NCBI RefSeq assembly: GCF_000153345.1
Contig: NZ_CH724125.1
Location: 1,658,082 to 1,722,081, forward strand
Source of the DNA: Neptuniibacter caesariensis
GTDB taxonomy: Bacteria > Pseudomonadota > Gammaproteobacteria > Pseudomonadales > Balneatricaceae
Length of the DNA: 64,000 nt
Direction of reading: 5' to 3'
The notes under the pieces are model-generated. The model ran no database searches and was not told where the DNA came from. It was given only the letters and a program-made list of their open reading frames with translations. This document shows, piece by piece, positions 43,275 through 54,262 of this stretch (the stretch's first letter is position 1; every line of letters starts with the position of its first letter). The position numbers were made by a program, and so were the translations under genes.

Positions 43275-43816
43275 TGTAAAGCTACCTGCTTACCCTGCTG
43301 GAGGTTATCCAAAATTTGTTTTAACTGCGCCCAGACTTTCTCATCGACTACGCCTACGTGTTTGTATCGAATAACGCCTTGTTGATCGATCACATAGGTT
43401 TCAGGCGCTCCGTATACGCCTAAATCCAAGCCTAAACTGCCTTTAGGATCAAACACATTGACAGCATAAGGGTCCAGATACTTTTCCAGCCAGATTTTCG
43501 CCTTAAGACGATCATCTTTGTAATTGATCCCGATGACCTTATAGCCTTCTGCCTTAATACGGTTCAATTGTGCATGTTCCTGCTTACAGGATGGACACCA
43601 GGTAGCCCAAACATTGACTAATGCGGGTTCGCCAATCAACGCCTTCTCAGTAAGCAACTTATCCTCTTCATAAAGAGAAGTTAATTCAAATTGAGGAAAC
43701 GGCTTATTGAGCAATGCCGATGGCAGCTCAGTGGGATCTAGCTGTAATCCCCGAAACAGAAAGACACCAATACCGAGAAAAATCGCTAAAGGGATAAATA
43801 GTATTAAACGACGCAC
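43271..43816 (-). CDS. ccmG: Thiol:disulfide interchange protein DsbE/CcmG
   Basis: 181 residues. An N-terminal membrane anchor is followed by a thioredoxin fold with the active site WATWCPSCKQEH (C74, C77) and the CcmG-type extra segments GINYKDDRLKAKIWLEKY and GVYGAPETYVIDQQG. It passes reducing power to CcmH in the periplasm. It lies 17 bases after ccmF in the ccm operon. Confidence 0.95.
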   Translation of the reverse strand: MRRLILFIPLAIFLGIGVFLFRGLQLDPTELPSALLNKPFPQFELTSLYEEDKLLTEKALIGEPALVNVWATWCPSCKQEHAQLNRIKAEGYKVIGINYKDDRLKAKIWLEKYLDPYAVNVFDPKGSLGLDLGVYGAPETYVIDQQGVIRYKHVGVVDEKVWAQLKQILDNLQQGKQVALQ

Positions 43817-43833
43817 AATCTTAACTCCAAAAA

Positions 43834-45789
43834 CTAAGCTGTAGCAGCAGCTCGTTTGCCCTGTTTACGATAGCGAGGATCTGTAGCAGCCAACAATCCA
43901 CCAAACGTCATGAGCAACCCACCCAGCCATAGCCAACGTACAAATGGTTTGTGCTGAATACGCACAGCCCATGCACCACCAGGTAGTGGCTCACCTAATG
44001 CCACGTAAAGATCACGTGTAAAACCCGGATCCAATGCAGCTTCTGTCATTACATTGCCGCGAGCAGTATATAAACGCTTCTCTGGTAACAACTCACCATA
44101 AGCTTCGCCGTCTTTCAGGACTCTGATGCGGGCCTGATCAGAAACATAGTTTGGTCCTTGCACTTTGCTTGCGCCATCGAAGATAAATTCGTACTGCTTG
44201 AAACTTAATTTATCACCCGGAGCCATCCGCAGATCACGTTCCTCATTGTAGATGCTGACTAACGTCATCCCTACGATGGTTACCGCAACGCCGATATGTG
44301 CCAGTACCATTGCATAATAGCTGCGAGACAATCCCCTGAGGCCCGCTGCAATGCTGCTACGGTGACCAACCTTGTTCCAGATATCACGAATGGAAACCAG
44401 GCTAATCCAGAAAACTAAAACCATCCCTAGCGTTACATACCAATCGAATTCACCACCATAGACTACCGAGAATCCAGCACCCAGAATCAAACATCCGACA
44501 AATGGCATAAGCAACTGTTTGACCAGGAAATCGCCTTTGGTTTTACGCCAGCGAGACACTATACCAAAGCCCATGAAACCAACCATGATCGACATAATCG
44601 GAATAAACAGCGCATTGAAATATGGAGGACCTACAGAAATTTTACCCTGACCCAGGGCGTCGATTAGCAACGGGTACAAGGTGCCCAACAGCACCATCAA
44701 GGCAGCAATAAAGAGCAGAATGTTATTCCCGAGAAGGAACGTTTCCCGCGATAGTAGCTGGAAGCTTGATTCACTTTTCACATGCGCAGCTTTAATGGCA
44801 TAGAGCAACAAAGACCCACCGATAGTGATCGCAAGTAATGCCAGAATAAAGTAGCCACGTTCAGGATCCGTTGCAAAAGCGTGTACTGAAGTCAAAACAC
44901 CCGAACGAACAAGGAAAGTCCCTAGCAGGCTCAGTGAGAAAGCAAATATCGCCAGCAACACCGTCCAGCTTTTGAACACGCCGCGCTTTTCAGTAACCGC
45001 AAGGCTATGAACTAATGCTGTGCCCACAAGCCATGGCATGAACGAAGCATTTTCTACTGGATCCCAGAACCACCAGCCGCCCCAGCCAAGCTCGTAGTAA
45101 GCCCACCAACTGCCAAGAGCAATACCCAGAGTCAAGAATGCCCAGGCAACAACAGTCCAGGGACGTGACCAACGCGCCCAGGCTGCATCCAATCGGCCAC
45201 TTAGCAGTGCTGCAATGGCAAAAGCGAATGCAACAGAGAAACCCACATAGCCCATATAAAGCATAGGCGGATGCAGAATCAGGCCTATATCCTGCAACAG
45301 TGGATTAAGGTCTCCACCCTCTTGCGGGAAGCGAGGCAAATGGCGTTCAAATGGGCTGGAAGTCAGAAGTGTGAAGAGGATAAAGCCAACACTGATAATC
45401 CCCATGACCGATAGCACGCGTGCAACGATATCCAGGGGCAGATTGTCGCTCTTTACCGCAACAGCCCAGGTCCAGGCGCCTAGAATAACCACCCAAAGCA
45501 ACAATGAGCCTTCATGACCTCCCCAAATCGCACTAATTTTGTAATAAATTGGCAGCGCGGTATTGGAGTTAGTTGCGACATAGACTACCGAGAAATCATC
45601 GGTAACAAAGGCATATCCCAAACAGATAAGGCTGACCATCAAAAAGGCAAACAAGCCTGTTGCCAATGGGCGGGCAAAGCCCATCCAGATAATATTTTTA
45701 CTGTAGGTTCCTGCTAAAGGAACAATCGATAAAAGCACAGATAAGCAAAGCGCCAAAATCAGTGCGTACTGACCTAACTCAGGAATCAT
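43834..45789 (-). CDS. ccmF: Heme lyase subunit CcmF
   Basis: 651 residues with many membrane helices and the tryptophan-rich heme-handling motif [20 protein letters not shown]. Periplasmic segments carry conserved His residues ([23 protein letters not shown]). CcmF, with CcmH and CcmI, attaches heme from holo-CcmE to apocytochrome c. It overlaps ccmE by four bases. Length is as expected for the family. Confidence 0.97.
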   Translation of the reverse strand: MIPELGQYALILALCLSVLLSIVPLAGTYSKNIIWMGFARPLATGLFAFLMVSLICLGYAFVTDDFSVVYVATNSNTALPIYYKISAIWGGHEGSLLLWVVILGAWTWAVAVKSDNLPLDIVARVLSVMGIISVGFILFTLLTSSPFERHLPRFPQEGGDLNPLLQDIGLILHPPMLYMGYVGFSVAFAFAIAALLSGRLDAAWARWSRPWTVVAWAFLTLGIALGSWWAYYELGWGGWWFWDPVENASFMPWLVGTALVHSLAVTEKRGVFKSWTVLLAIFAFSLSLLGTFLVRSGVLTSVHAFATDPERGYFILALLAITIGGSLLLYAIKAAHVKSESSFQLLSRETFLLGNNILLFIAALMVLLGTLYPLLIDALGQGKISVGPPYFNALFIPIMSIMVGFMGFGIVSRWRKTKGDFLVKQLLMPFVGCLILGAGFSVVYGGEFDWYVTLGMVLVFWISLVSIRDIWNKVGHRSSIAAGLRGLSRSYYAMVLAHIGVAVTIVGMTLVSIYNEERDLRMAPGDKLSFKQYEFIFDGASKVQGPNYVSDQARIRVLKDGEAYGELLPEKRLYTARGNVMTEAALDPGFTRDLYVALGEPLPGGAWAVRIQHKPFVRWLWLGGLLMTFGGLLAATDPRYRKQGKRAAATA

Positions 45790-46247
45790 TTGTTAAAAAC
45801 CTCACCTTCTGGCTTAGGCATCTTGCCACTTTTCTCAAGTGCTTCCGCCACTTCAGGAGGCATATAATTTTCATCATGCTTAGCCAGCACCTCGGATGCC
45901 TGCAGATGGTTGTTCGCATCCAGATCCCCCTGGGCAACAATACCCTGCCCCTCACGGAATAGATCCGGCAGAATACCGTCATAGTGCACAGTGATAGTGC
46001 CTTCGTAGTCGGTCAGATCAAACGTTACGTTCAAACTATTAGGGTCACGTTTCACAGATCCCTCTACAACCATACCCCCTGCACGAATACGTGTTTCCTG
46101 CGGCGCTTCGCCATTTTCAATCTGGGTCGGAGAGTAAAACAGATTAATATTCTGACTAAGAGCAAACATAGTCAGCCCGACAGCGGCGCCCACACCGAAA
46201 ACAATAAATAAAACAATAATTAGACGCTGTTTGCGTTTAGGATTCAT
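45786..46247 (-). CDS. ccmE: Periplasmic heme chaperone CcmE
   Basis: 153 residues. An N-terminal anchor helix is followed by an OB-fold domain with [37 protein letters not shown] and the heme-binding [10 protein letters not shown], where His124 binds heme covalently and Tyr128 follows. It carries heme from CcmC/CcmAB to CcmF. It overlaps ccmD and ccmF by four bases each. Confidence 0.97.
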   Translation of the reverse strand: MNPKRKQRLIIVLFIVFGVGAAVGLTMFALSQNINLFYSPTQIENGEAPQETRIRAGGMVVEGSVKRDPNSLNVTFDLTDYEGTITVHYDGILPDLFREGQGIVAQGDLDANNHLQASEVLAKHDENYMPPEVAEALEKSGKMPKPEGEVFNK

Positions 46248-46423
46248 GAAGCTTTTTTCTCCCTACGAAGGCGACGCGCAAGATCAGAGATAACTTTCTT
46301 CTTTTGCAGCAGAGGACCCACAATGTTGAAAACAATAACCGCCAGGGCAATGGCATAACTCATCCAGACATATTTACCATGTCCGCCCATAGCTAAAAAG
46401 TCGGAAAAACTTTCAAAACTCAT
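46244..46423 (-). CDS. ccmD: Heme exporter protein CcmD
   Basis: A 59-residue protein found by reading the gap between ccmE and ccmC. It begins [20 protein letters not shown], has one membrane helix ([19 protein letters not shown]), and ends in a basic tail ([20 protein letters not shown]). This is the standard CcmD form: a small membrane protein that helps CcmC release holo-CcmE. It overlaps ccmE by four bases (ATGA) and begins 10 bases after ccmC ends. Confidence 0.95.
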   Translation of the reverse strand: MSFESFSDFLAMGGHGKYVWMSYAIALAVIVFNIVGPLLQKKKVISDLARRLRREKKAS

Positions 46424-46433
46424 CTAGAAAACC

Positions 46434-47192
46434 TCACTGTTTTTCCAATAATTCGCGCACCCAACTCGCACGGCGCTCACGATACAAAATTTCATTACGG
46501 GTTCGCATCATAAGAGAGACCGCGAACATACAATAAAACCCGATAACCATGACTAATAGCGGCACCCACATTTCGGCAGGCATCGCAGGGCGCTCAGTAA
46601 GGGTAAAGGTGGCTGGTTGATGAAGCGTATTCCACCATTCCACGGAGTATTTGATAATAGGAATATTAACCAGACCGACCAATGACAGGACTGCTGAGGA
46701 TTGTGCAGCCGTCGCTTCATTCTCAATCGCAGAATGAAGTGCGATAACGCCTAGATAAAGAAACAGCAGAATTAACATAGAAGTTAATCGAGCATCCCAT
46801 ACCCACCAGGAACCCCAGGTAGGTTTCCCCCAGATTGCACCCGTGGCAAGAGCCAGGACCGCTATCGACGCACCGATTGGGGCGCATGACTTAGCCACCA
46901 TATCAGCGACTTTCATCTTCCAGATCAAACCAATGGCACCCGCCACAGCCATAAGCATGTAGCATGACTGAGCAAGAATAGCGGAAGGCACGTGAATGTA
47001 GATAATACGAAAGCTATTTCCCTGCTGATAATCCTCGGGAGCAAACATAAGCGCCCAGATGGTACCACCGATAAGCAATAATGCTGCGCAGATGGCAAAA
47101 CCGGGTAACAACTTGCCCATAATGTTATAGGACCAACGCGGTGATGCTAACTGGTAAAACCAGCGAGGCATCCAATTCTTCTTCTCACTCAT
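46434..47192 (-). CDS. ccmC: Heme transporter/lyase CcmC
   Basis: 252 residues with six membrane helices and the tryptophan-rich motif GSWWVWDARLTSMLILLFLY that presents heme. Conserved His residues lie in YIHVPSAI and the VIALHSAIENEATA region. CcmC loads heme on CcmE. It lies six bases after ccmB. Length and motifs are normal. Confidence 0.97.
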   Translation of the reverse strand: MSEKKNWMPRWFYQLASPRWSYNIMGKLLPGFAICAALLLIGGTIWALMFAPEDYQQGNSFRIIYIHVPSAILAQSCYMLMAVAGAIGLIWKMKVADMVAKSCAPIGASIAVLALATGAIWGKPTWGSWWVWDARLTSMLILLFLYLGVIALHSAIENEATAAQSSAVLSLVGLVNIPIIKYSVEWWNTLHQPATFTLTERPAMPAEMWVPLLVMVIGFYCMFAVSLMMRTRNEILYRERRASWVRELLEKQ

Positions 47193-47198
47193 AACAAC

Positions 47199-47918
47199 CT
47201 ATCCGCTCACGGAAATTCTAAGTGCAGCCCCGATAGCCAAGGGCGCCATAACAACCCCTAAAGCCAGCATTGCCCCCAAAAGAGCAAAGAAGCCAGCCAG
47301 AGGCAATCCAGTCACTGCTGCTTGCACAGCACTGGTACCAAAAATTAAAACAGGTATATACAGGGGCAAAACCAATAGTGAAATCAATACCCCTCCCTTT
47401 CTTAAACCTACCGTTAAAGCAGCGCCAATGGCGCCGATCAGGCTTAATGTTGGCGTACCTAGCAATAAACTAAGCATTAATCCCCCCATCCCCTCCGATG
47501 GCAGGAATAACATTACCCCAAGCAATGGCGCCAATATGGTTAGAGGAAGGCCGCTCATCATCCAGTGCGCCAGTACTTTAGCCAACACGATAATGAACAA
47601 AGGCTGAGGGCTCAAAAGCGTTTGCTCTAATGTTCCGTCTTCAAAATCAGATCGAAACAAACTATCCATGGACAACAATGTTGCGAGCAAAGCCGCAACC
47701 CATACAACACCTGGAGCAACCTCTGCAAGAAACTCCGGCTCTGGGCTCACCCCCAGAGGAAATAATGTTGCCACCATCAAAAAGAAGATCAGCGGATTAA
47801 ACAGATCACTCTTTCTTCGGTACGCCAGCATCAGATCACGCTTCAATACCGCCCAGAAAAGACCAAGAACCGAATCATTAACCTGCTTAGACTGTTCGTT
47901 TGTCACCATTTGATTCAT
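47199..47918 (-). CDS. ccmB: Heme exporter protein CcmB
   Basis: 239 residues with six membrane helices and the family features FWAVLKRDLMLAYRRKSDLFNPLIFF at the start and FEDGTLEQTLLSPQPLF in the middle. CcmB is the permease partner of the CcmA ATPase, which powers release of holo-CcmE. The start shares one base with the ccmA stop. An in-frame ATG three codons later is possible. Confidence 0.95.
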   Translation of the reverse strand: MNQMVTNEQSKQVNDSVLGLFWAVLKRDLMLAYRRKSDLFNPLIFFLMVATLFPLGVSPEPEFLAEVAPGVVWVAALLATLLSMDSLFRSDFEDGTLEQTLLSPQPLFIIVLAKVLAHWMMSGLPLTILAPLLGVMLFLPSEGMGGLMLSLLLGTPTLSLIGAIGAALTVGLRKGGVLISLLVLPLYIPVLIFGTSAVQAAVTGLPLAGFFALLGAMLALGVVMAPLAIGAALRISVSG

Positions 47919-48553
47919 TAAGTTCCAGCCAATTCATCTAAATTTAGGCGTCGGATCTGTTCTCCCAGGGTCAATTCATGGTGAGTTGTCAAAATCACAC
48001 TGCCGCCGGCACGGGCATGCTCAAGAATAAGGTTTTCTTTTTGAGCTACGCCTTTCTTATCAATCGCGGTAAAGGGCTCATCCAGAATCCATAGTTTTGC
48101 CTTGCTCAGATAAAGTCTCGCAAGACTCACCCGACGATTTTGACCTGCAGATAAGTTATGGCATGGAACATCTTCATAGCCTTGCAGACCCACTTTTTCC
48201 AATGCGGAATAAATATCTCCGACTGAAATAGAAGGGTGCATAGCTGCATACCACTTGAGATTTTCTTCCGGCGTCAGAACCGCTTTAACGCCTGGATGGT
48301 GGCCAAAATAAAGCAGTTCAGATCTAAACTGCTCTTTTACCTCTTCAACAGGTTCATCCTGCCAAAGTATTTCACCTTCAAAATTATTCGACAGGCCACT
48401 AAGGATGCGGAGCAACGTTGTTTTACCACTGCCGTTCTGGCCTTCGATCTGGACGACCTCTCCCGCCGTAACCGAAAAGCACAGACCTTCAAACAGGATA
48501 CGTTCATCCCGTTCGCAAAACAGATCATTGACTTGTAATAACGCTGTACTCAA
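47918..48553 (-). CDS. ccmA: Cytochrome c biogenesis ATP-binding protein CcmA
   Basis: About 211 residues. It begins near the conserved LFCERDERILFEGL, with Walker A GQNGSGKTTLLRILSGL, signature NLSAGQNRRVSLARL and Walker B LWILDEPFTAID. It is the ATPase of the CcmAB complex. No ATG is available near the start; TTG at 48553 (GGGGAAAGG just before it) or TTG at 48565 are the candidates. It is the first gene of the ccm operon, which reads leftward to ccmI without large gaps. Confidence 0.95.
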   Translation of the reverse strand: MSTALLQVNDLFCERDERILFEGLCFSVTAGEVVQIEGQNGSGKTTLLRILSGLSNNFEGEILWQDEPVEEVKEQFRSELLYFGHHPGVKAVLTPEENLKWYAAMHPSISVGDIYSALEKVGLQGYEDVPCHNLSAGQNRRVSLARLYLSKAKLWILDEPFTAIDKKGVAQKENLILEHARAGGSVILTTHHELTLGEQIRRLNLDELAGT

Positions 48554-48656
48554 ACCTTTCCCCAAAGCAACAATGGTCAGTCTGTGCTAATGCAGCACCT
48601 AAAACTTGTGCTCTAAACTATACTTTTGACACTACCTGCCGATTATTAAGCGAGAG

Positions 48657-48685
48657 ATTATATACGATTATCCAGCTGCTCTACA
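48657..48685 (-). promoter_or_regulatory. Candidate promoter for the ccm operon
   Basis: On the minus strand a perfect TATAAT (48657-48662) has TGTAGA 17 bases upstream (48680-48685), a weak -35. It lies about 100 bases before ccmA in the 235-base gap shared with the divergent fliK-like gene. No other clear element is seen in that gap apart from an isolated + strand TTGACA at 48626. Confidence 0.35.
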
Positions 48686-48800
48686 CTGTTGTCTCATTTC
48701 TGAAAGGTTGATTCTTATCCACATTTAGGAGTATCTATCTTTCCTACATATTCAAAGAGTTAAACAGCGTTTATAGCACTTAAACTATGAGGATCTGAGA

Positions 48801-50747
48801 TTGCTACCTCAACTAGCAGCAATACCACTACAAACAACCGGCTCAAGCAATGATTCAGGGCAAAACCTCAATCGGTTGCTACCTGTCGGGCAGAATGTCA
48901 GTGCGACTGTTGTTGCCGTTAGCAGGGACCAGATTCAACCGGAAATATTCCGCCTTAAATTAGAAGTTAACAACCGTCTGATTCAGATGGGCGTCTTCCA
49001 GGCATTACCTGTTGGCCAAAAGATCAACGTTAACCGGCAAAGTGACGGCCAGATTCAGATCACACCGCAACCTCAGCAGTCTGCAGCAAAATCCGAGGGG
49101 AACATACAGCCTTCGCCCCAGAATCCGATCGCAGGAAGAAATGAGCAAGCACCGAATAACCAGCAACAAGCCAATTTAACAAAGCTCAGCCTTCCAAATA
49201 GCGAGTCTGCCGCAAAGATTCCTGCTGATACGCGAATCATCGCAGCGGTGATTAGTAGTCGTGCTGTATATGCAAACCAGACCACATCACCACCCGGGGC
49301 ACAAAACCAACCCTCAACACCTATTTCGCCCCAGACGATTAACACTACACAAACAGGGGCTGGGCAATCTACCTCATCACCACAATCCACCCAGGCACCC
49401 AATAGCGCGATCGTTTCGGCGCAAGCTACACCACCTAATGCAAGCGGAACACCTGCCCAATCTGCGGGCGCTACAACAACGATTTCGCAACCGACTCCAC
49501 AAACACCTTTACCAACTGCTAATCAAGGTCAGGCACAAGCAATTCATACCCAATCGCCCAATCAGGCAGTTACACCGCAAGCCGGGCCAATCAGCAGCCC
49601 ACCTTTAACGAATACGCCAACTGAGAGTAAGGGGTTAGCTTCAGGCAGTGGACAACCTCCGCAAACAAGTAACAACACAGGCCCACGTTCAAATACCCTG
49701 AGCACGACACCTAATCAGCCCGCGCCTCAATCAGCTGGGACCACAACAGCGCCTGTATCACCGAGACCGAGCGGCCCTCCTATTCATCATGTTGTAACGC
49801 TCGCGCTACCGGACGGATCAAAATTAGAGACAGTCGCAGCTAAGCCACTTCCGCAAGGTGCGCAGATTCAACTTGAAAAAAGCAGCGGGCAGGAACTTCA
49901 GATCCTTAGAATGCGTGAGCCCCCGCTTACACAAGCATCGGCACTTGAAAAGCCCGCCATTCAGGAAGTACTGCGCAACAGCCTGCCAAATCAGATTCCG
50001 ACAGGAAACGCTTTTAGCCAACTCGCCGCAACGGTGAGCAATGAAACCGCTCAGGCGGGCCAGATCAGCGGGGTTGTTCGCTCGATGCTGCAGCTTTTCG
50101 GCGTTCGCCCAGGCAGTTCAGAAGCCACATCACAAATAAGAAACAATGTTGAGCTTGGAGGATACGGAACCGAGCGCACACTCAGCAAAGGCTTCGTCCC
50201 TCAGCCCCAAGAGATGCGTTCGCAACTCAACCAGCTACAGCAGTTGGCAGAAAAACTCCCCGAAGGCCAAAGAGATCGACTTGAACAACTTCTCAATGGC
50301 ATTCAGTCACGTATCACCAGTCAGCAACTCACCTCTTTGCAACAATGGCGCGAACTACCCGACGGAGGTTTTGAACGAGTACTCCAGCTTGACCTACCGA
50401 TCAAACAGGGTGAAAACTGGGAGAACCTAGAACTACGCTTAAGCCGCGAGGGAGGGAGTAATGCGGCTGGTGAAATGGTATCCGTCTGGCGCGTAAGGCT
50501 TCACTTTGATCTGGAAGAGCTCGGCGGTGTCGATGCAGAGATCCGCTTAACTGACGGACATGAAATCAGTACCCTATTTTGGTGCGAGCAACCCGAAACC
50601 GCAGAGAGGCTCAGACAACGTTCTGAAGAGTTTTCAGAAAGGCTACGTGAATGCGGTTTCAATAATACCGAGGTAAACTGGCACGAGGGGTCAGCCCCCG
50701 AGCAGAAGCAGGTACTCCATAAGCAGCTGGTAGACTTACATACATGA
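48801..50747 (+). CDS. fliK: FliK-like flagellar hook-length control protein
   Basis: 648 residues. The first 330 or so are low complexity, rich in Gln, Pro, Thr, Ser and Asn. The C-terminal domain has NLELRLSREGG, MVSVWRVRLHFDLEELGGVDAEIRLTDGHEI and LRERL-like helices, matching the FliK C-terminal domain that interacts with FlhB. FliK measures hook length and switches export specificity. The start is TTG at 48801 with GAGG eight bases upstream; no in-frame ATG is nearby. An FlhB C-domain gene overlaps its end by four bases, which fits the FliK-FlhB functional link. A second, shorter fliK may exist elsewhere. Confidence 0.8.
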   Translation: MLPQLAAIPLQTTGSSNDSGQNLNRLLPVGQNVSATVVAVSRDQIQPEIFRLKLEVNNRLIQMGVFQALPVGQKINVNRQSDGQIQITPQPQQSAAKSEGNIQPSPQNPIAGRNEQAPNNQQQANLTKLSLPNSESAAKIPADTRIIAAVISSRAVYANQTTSPPGAQNQPSTPISPQTINTTQTGAGQSTSSPQSTQAPNSAIVSAQATPPNASGTPAQSAGATTTISQPTPQTPLPTANQGQAQAIHTQSPNQAVTPQAGPISSPPLTNTPTESKGLASGSGQPPQTSNNTGPRSNTLSTTPNQPAPQSAGTTTAPVSPRPSGPPIHHVVTLALPDGSKLETVAAKPLPQGAQIQLEKSSGQELQILRMREPPLTQASALEKPAIQEVLRNSLPNQIPTGNAFSQLAATVSNETAQAGQISGVVRSMLQLFGVRPGSSEATSQIRNNVELGGYGTERTLSKGFVPQPQEMRSQLNQLQQLAEKLPEGQRDRLEQLLNGIQSRITSQQLTSLQQWRELPDGGFERVLQLDLPIKQGENWENLELRLSREGGSNAAGEMVSVWRVRLHFDLEELGGVDAEIRLTDGHEISTLFWCEQPETAERLRQRSEEFSERLRECGFNNTEVNWHEGSAPEQKQVLHKQLVDLHT

Positions 50748-51073
50748 AGTTTTCAAAACCCGAAAATGATGACCAGCGCCAAAAAGCGATTGCGCTTAAA
50801 TACGATCAGGAGCTGGGTAAAGCTCCTTTGATTGTTGCAAAGGGTATGGGTGAGATTGCCGAACAAATTATAAATCTTGCCGAGGAAAACGGGATCCACA
50901 TCCACGAGAGTCCGGAGCTAGTGGAAGTGCTTATACGCCTGGAACTAGGTGATGAGATACCCGAATCACTCTATCGAGCAATTGCTGAAGTTATTGCGTT
51001 TGCTTACAGCCTTAAACACTCCCAGGAAGAGATTATTGCTGCTGCAAAGCAGCATAACCCTGAACAACCTTAA
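50744..51073 (+). CDS. FlhB C-terminal-domain homologue
   Basis: 109 residues: QRQKAIALKYDQELGKAPLIVAKGMGEIAEQI, NGIHIHESPELVEVLIRLELGDEIPESLYRAIAEVIAFAY. This is the cytoplasmic domain of FlhB without the membrane part and without the NPTH autocleavage site, known as an FlhB-like or FhlB2 protein. It may modulate export switching. It overlaps the FliK-like gene by four bases and the convergent DUF2802 gene by four bases. Confidence 0.88.
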   Translation: MKFSKPENDDQRQKAIALKYDQELGKAPLIVAKGMGEIAEQIINLAEENGIHIHESPELVEVLIRLELGDEIPESLYRAIAEVIAFAYSLKHSQEEIIAAAKQHNPEQP

Positions 51074-51477
51074 CGCTCCTGGCCGATCGAATGCTGAGGC
51101 GCCTCCAACTCTTTATGAAGTAACGCCATCAATTCAGCTTCTGGCCGACCTATACCGCAACTCTGCACCAGATCGTCGACATCCGCTCCCATTTCCATTA
51201 ATCGAGCGGCTTGATTATAAGCAAGCACACCAGGATCACGATTTTCCAGTTCTAGCTGCTTATCCGCGGTCAGATTGAGCTTCTGCTCAACCTCGATTAG
51301 ACGGCGCCCCATTCCAATAGAACTATTAGTCATCGCTTGTATTTCATTGCGAAGTACATTGATTAACGCCTGATGACGCCTCTCCTGCTGTTGCAACCGG
51401 CGAAACAACATAAAACAGACTCCACCTAACGGCAGTACCAGCAATATGAGCAAAATATCTATCCAGCTAATCTGCAT
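51070..51477 (-). CDS. DUF2802 membrane-anchored protein
   Basis: 135 residues. An N-terminal membrane helix (WIDILLILLVLPLGGVCFMLF) is followed by a coiled coil (QQQERRHQALINVLRNEIQAM) and a DUF2802 C-terminal helix-turn-helix-like part (GVLAYNQAARLMEMGADVDDLVQSCGIGRPEAELM). The family is found at the end of polar-flagellar chemotaxis operons in Pseudomonas-like bacteria. Its role is unknown. It lies 21 bases after the ParP-like gene. Confidence 0.85.
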   Translation of the reverse strand: MQISWIDILLILLVLPLGGVCFMLFRRLQQQERRHQALINVLRNEIQAMTNSSIGMGRRLIEVEQKLNLTADKQLELENRDPGVLAYNQAARLMEMGADVDDLVQSCGIGRPEAELMALLHKELEAPQHSIGQER

Positions 51478-51498
51478 GCTCTATCCCGCTCCTGTTGA

Positions 51499-52538
<1,040 letters not shown>

Positions 52539-52542
<4 letters not shown>

Positions 52543-53327
52543 AGGGCCTCCTGCTTCTGTCTTTCAAGCAAGGAACGGAGTAAACGCGCATAGGAGTGCA
52601 CCCCACGGCTGCTAGAATCCATGACCGAAGGCACAAGCCCCTGAATGCTGGCATTTCTGAATTTGGTATCCACAGGTATCACTGCATTAGATATTTCATT
52701 GGGGTAATTATGGTGCAGCTCTCTTAAGCTACTCACCGATGCCTGAGTCCTGCGATCATAAAAAGTGGGAATGATCGTAAATGAGAGTTTTTTGGTCCGG
52801 GCCCTGTTAATCATATTGATTGTACGCACCATTCGCTCCAGGCCTTTAAGCGCCAGAAACTCAGTCTGCACAGGAACCAGCAGGTGCTGACATGCAGCTA
52901 ATGCATTGACCATCAATACACCCAACACCGGTGGGCTATCTATCAGCACATAATCATAGCGATCTTTTACATGGCTTAATGCTTTAGCAACCTGTAAGCC
53001 CATGCCTTCCGCACCCACAGCTTTACGTTCAAGCGTGGCCATTGCTGTCGATGCTGGAATTAACTCAATGCGCTCGTGACTGGATTTTAATAACAAACGA
53101 GTCACATCATCTTTAGCAACTTTTTTATTACCATTAAACAGATCATATACGCTGTCTTCCAGCTCATCAGGATCATAGCCAAAGTAGCTGGTTAATGATC
53201 CATGCGGATCCAAATCTATCAGCAGTACACGATAACCAACCTCAGCGAGCAAACCCGCTATAGTGACTACCGTTGTGGTTTTGCCCACCCCACCTTTTTG
53301 GTTAGCAACAGACCATACATGCATCAT
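52539..53327 (-). CDS. parC: ParC-like ParA/MinD-family ATPase
   Basis: 262 residues with the deviant Walker A KGGVGKTT (residues 11-18), [16 protein letters not shown], and [12 protein letters not shown]. ParA-type ATPases of this operon position (ParC, Pseudomonas PA1462 position) place chemotaxis arrays at the cell pole. AGGAAG precedes the ATG. It overlaps motD by four bases and parP by four. Confidence 0.93.
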
Positions 53328-54259
53328 CTATCTTCCTGTTCGGCGCCTTCTTGTTCAGACTGTCTGAACAAAATCCCACCATCACCTGTTTCAACCTGCT
53401 CAATAACAGGAACTTTCTCTTTATCCGGATTAGCCAATACAGTTGATACCGCATCAGCACTCACCTGCTGACTCCCAAAAGAAGATACTGTCCTCCGTAC
53501 CTTCTCGTCTCTGGAAACAACGATCAAAACCCGTCGATTTAAGCGCTGACCTTCAGCCGTGCGATTACTGTATGCAGGCTGAAATTCACCATAGCCTACC
53601 GCAGCCATCTGCTCGGGATTAACACCAAACTGTGACAACAAACGTACAACCGCGGCAGCCCTCGCTGCTGAGAGCTCCCAATTGGAAGGAAACTCATCGG
53701 TTGAAATTTGCTGGTTGTCGGTAAAGCCCTCAACATGGATAGGATTACTCTTATCTTTGAGCATCCCAGCAATCTGTTCCAACAACTGATCTGCCAAAAT
53801 ATTTGGTAACGCGCCCCCTGATTCAAACAGGTAGTTAGAACGCAGCTCTATCGATAACCAAAGATCATTACCTACAACACGTAACTGGCCTTCCCTGATA
53901 TGCTGAGAGAAAGCAACCTCAAGCTCTCTCTGTAATGCCTTTAAAATATCAGTCTCTTCCTGATCAGGGGGAGAGATTGTTACCTCTGGCACATCGATAT
54001 CATGCTTCCCACCGATGAAGATACCAAATCCGCTTTCACTTTTACCCTGCCCAGGGGCTGGGTTTACCTCAATAGCCTGGTCTAAACCGACAAATACGCC
54101 AGCAAGGGCATCAGTCAGGTTTTTATACTTTTCCTCATTGACCGAAGAGATCGCATACATCACTACAAAAAACGCGAACAACAACGTAATAAAATCAGCA
54201 TATGAAATGACCCAGCGATCAGTGCGCAGGTCTTCATCTAAACGTCTTCGGCGAGGCAT
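53324..54259 (-). CDS. motD: Flagellar motor protein MotD (MotB family)
   Basis: 311 residues. The N-terminal stator helix has the proton-binding Asp in WVISYADFITLLFAFFVVMYA. The C-terminal OmpA-like peptidoglycan-binding domain has VEGFTDNQQIS, NWELSAARAAAVVRLL and GYGEFQPAYSNRTAEGQRLNRRV. With MotC it forms the second stator set of polar-flagellar bacteria. It is three bases after motC and overlaps parC. Confidence 0.95.
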   Translation of the reverse strand: MPRRRRLDEDLRTDRWVISYADFITLLFAFFVVMYAISSVNEEKYKNLTDALAGVFVGLDQAIEVNPAPGQGKSESGFGIFIGGKHDIDVPEVTISPPDQEETDILKALQRELEVAFSQHIREGQLRVVGNDLWLSIELRSNYLFESGGALPNILADQLLEQIAGMLKDKSNPIHVEGFTDNQQISTDEFPSNWELSAARAAAVVRLLSQFGVNPEQMAAVGYGEFQPAYSNRTAEGQRLNRRVLIVVSRDEKVRRTVSSFGSQQVSADAVSTVLANPDKEKVPVIEQVETGDGGILFRQSEQEGAEQEDR

Positions 54260-54262
54260 TGT

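Noticed and set aside
48626-48631. TTGACA as -35 of a fliK promoter
   Set aside because: No -10 hexamer occurs 15-19 bases downstream; the next TATA-like sequence is 27 bases away.
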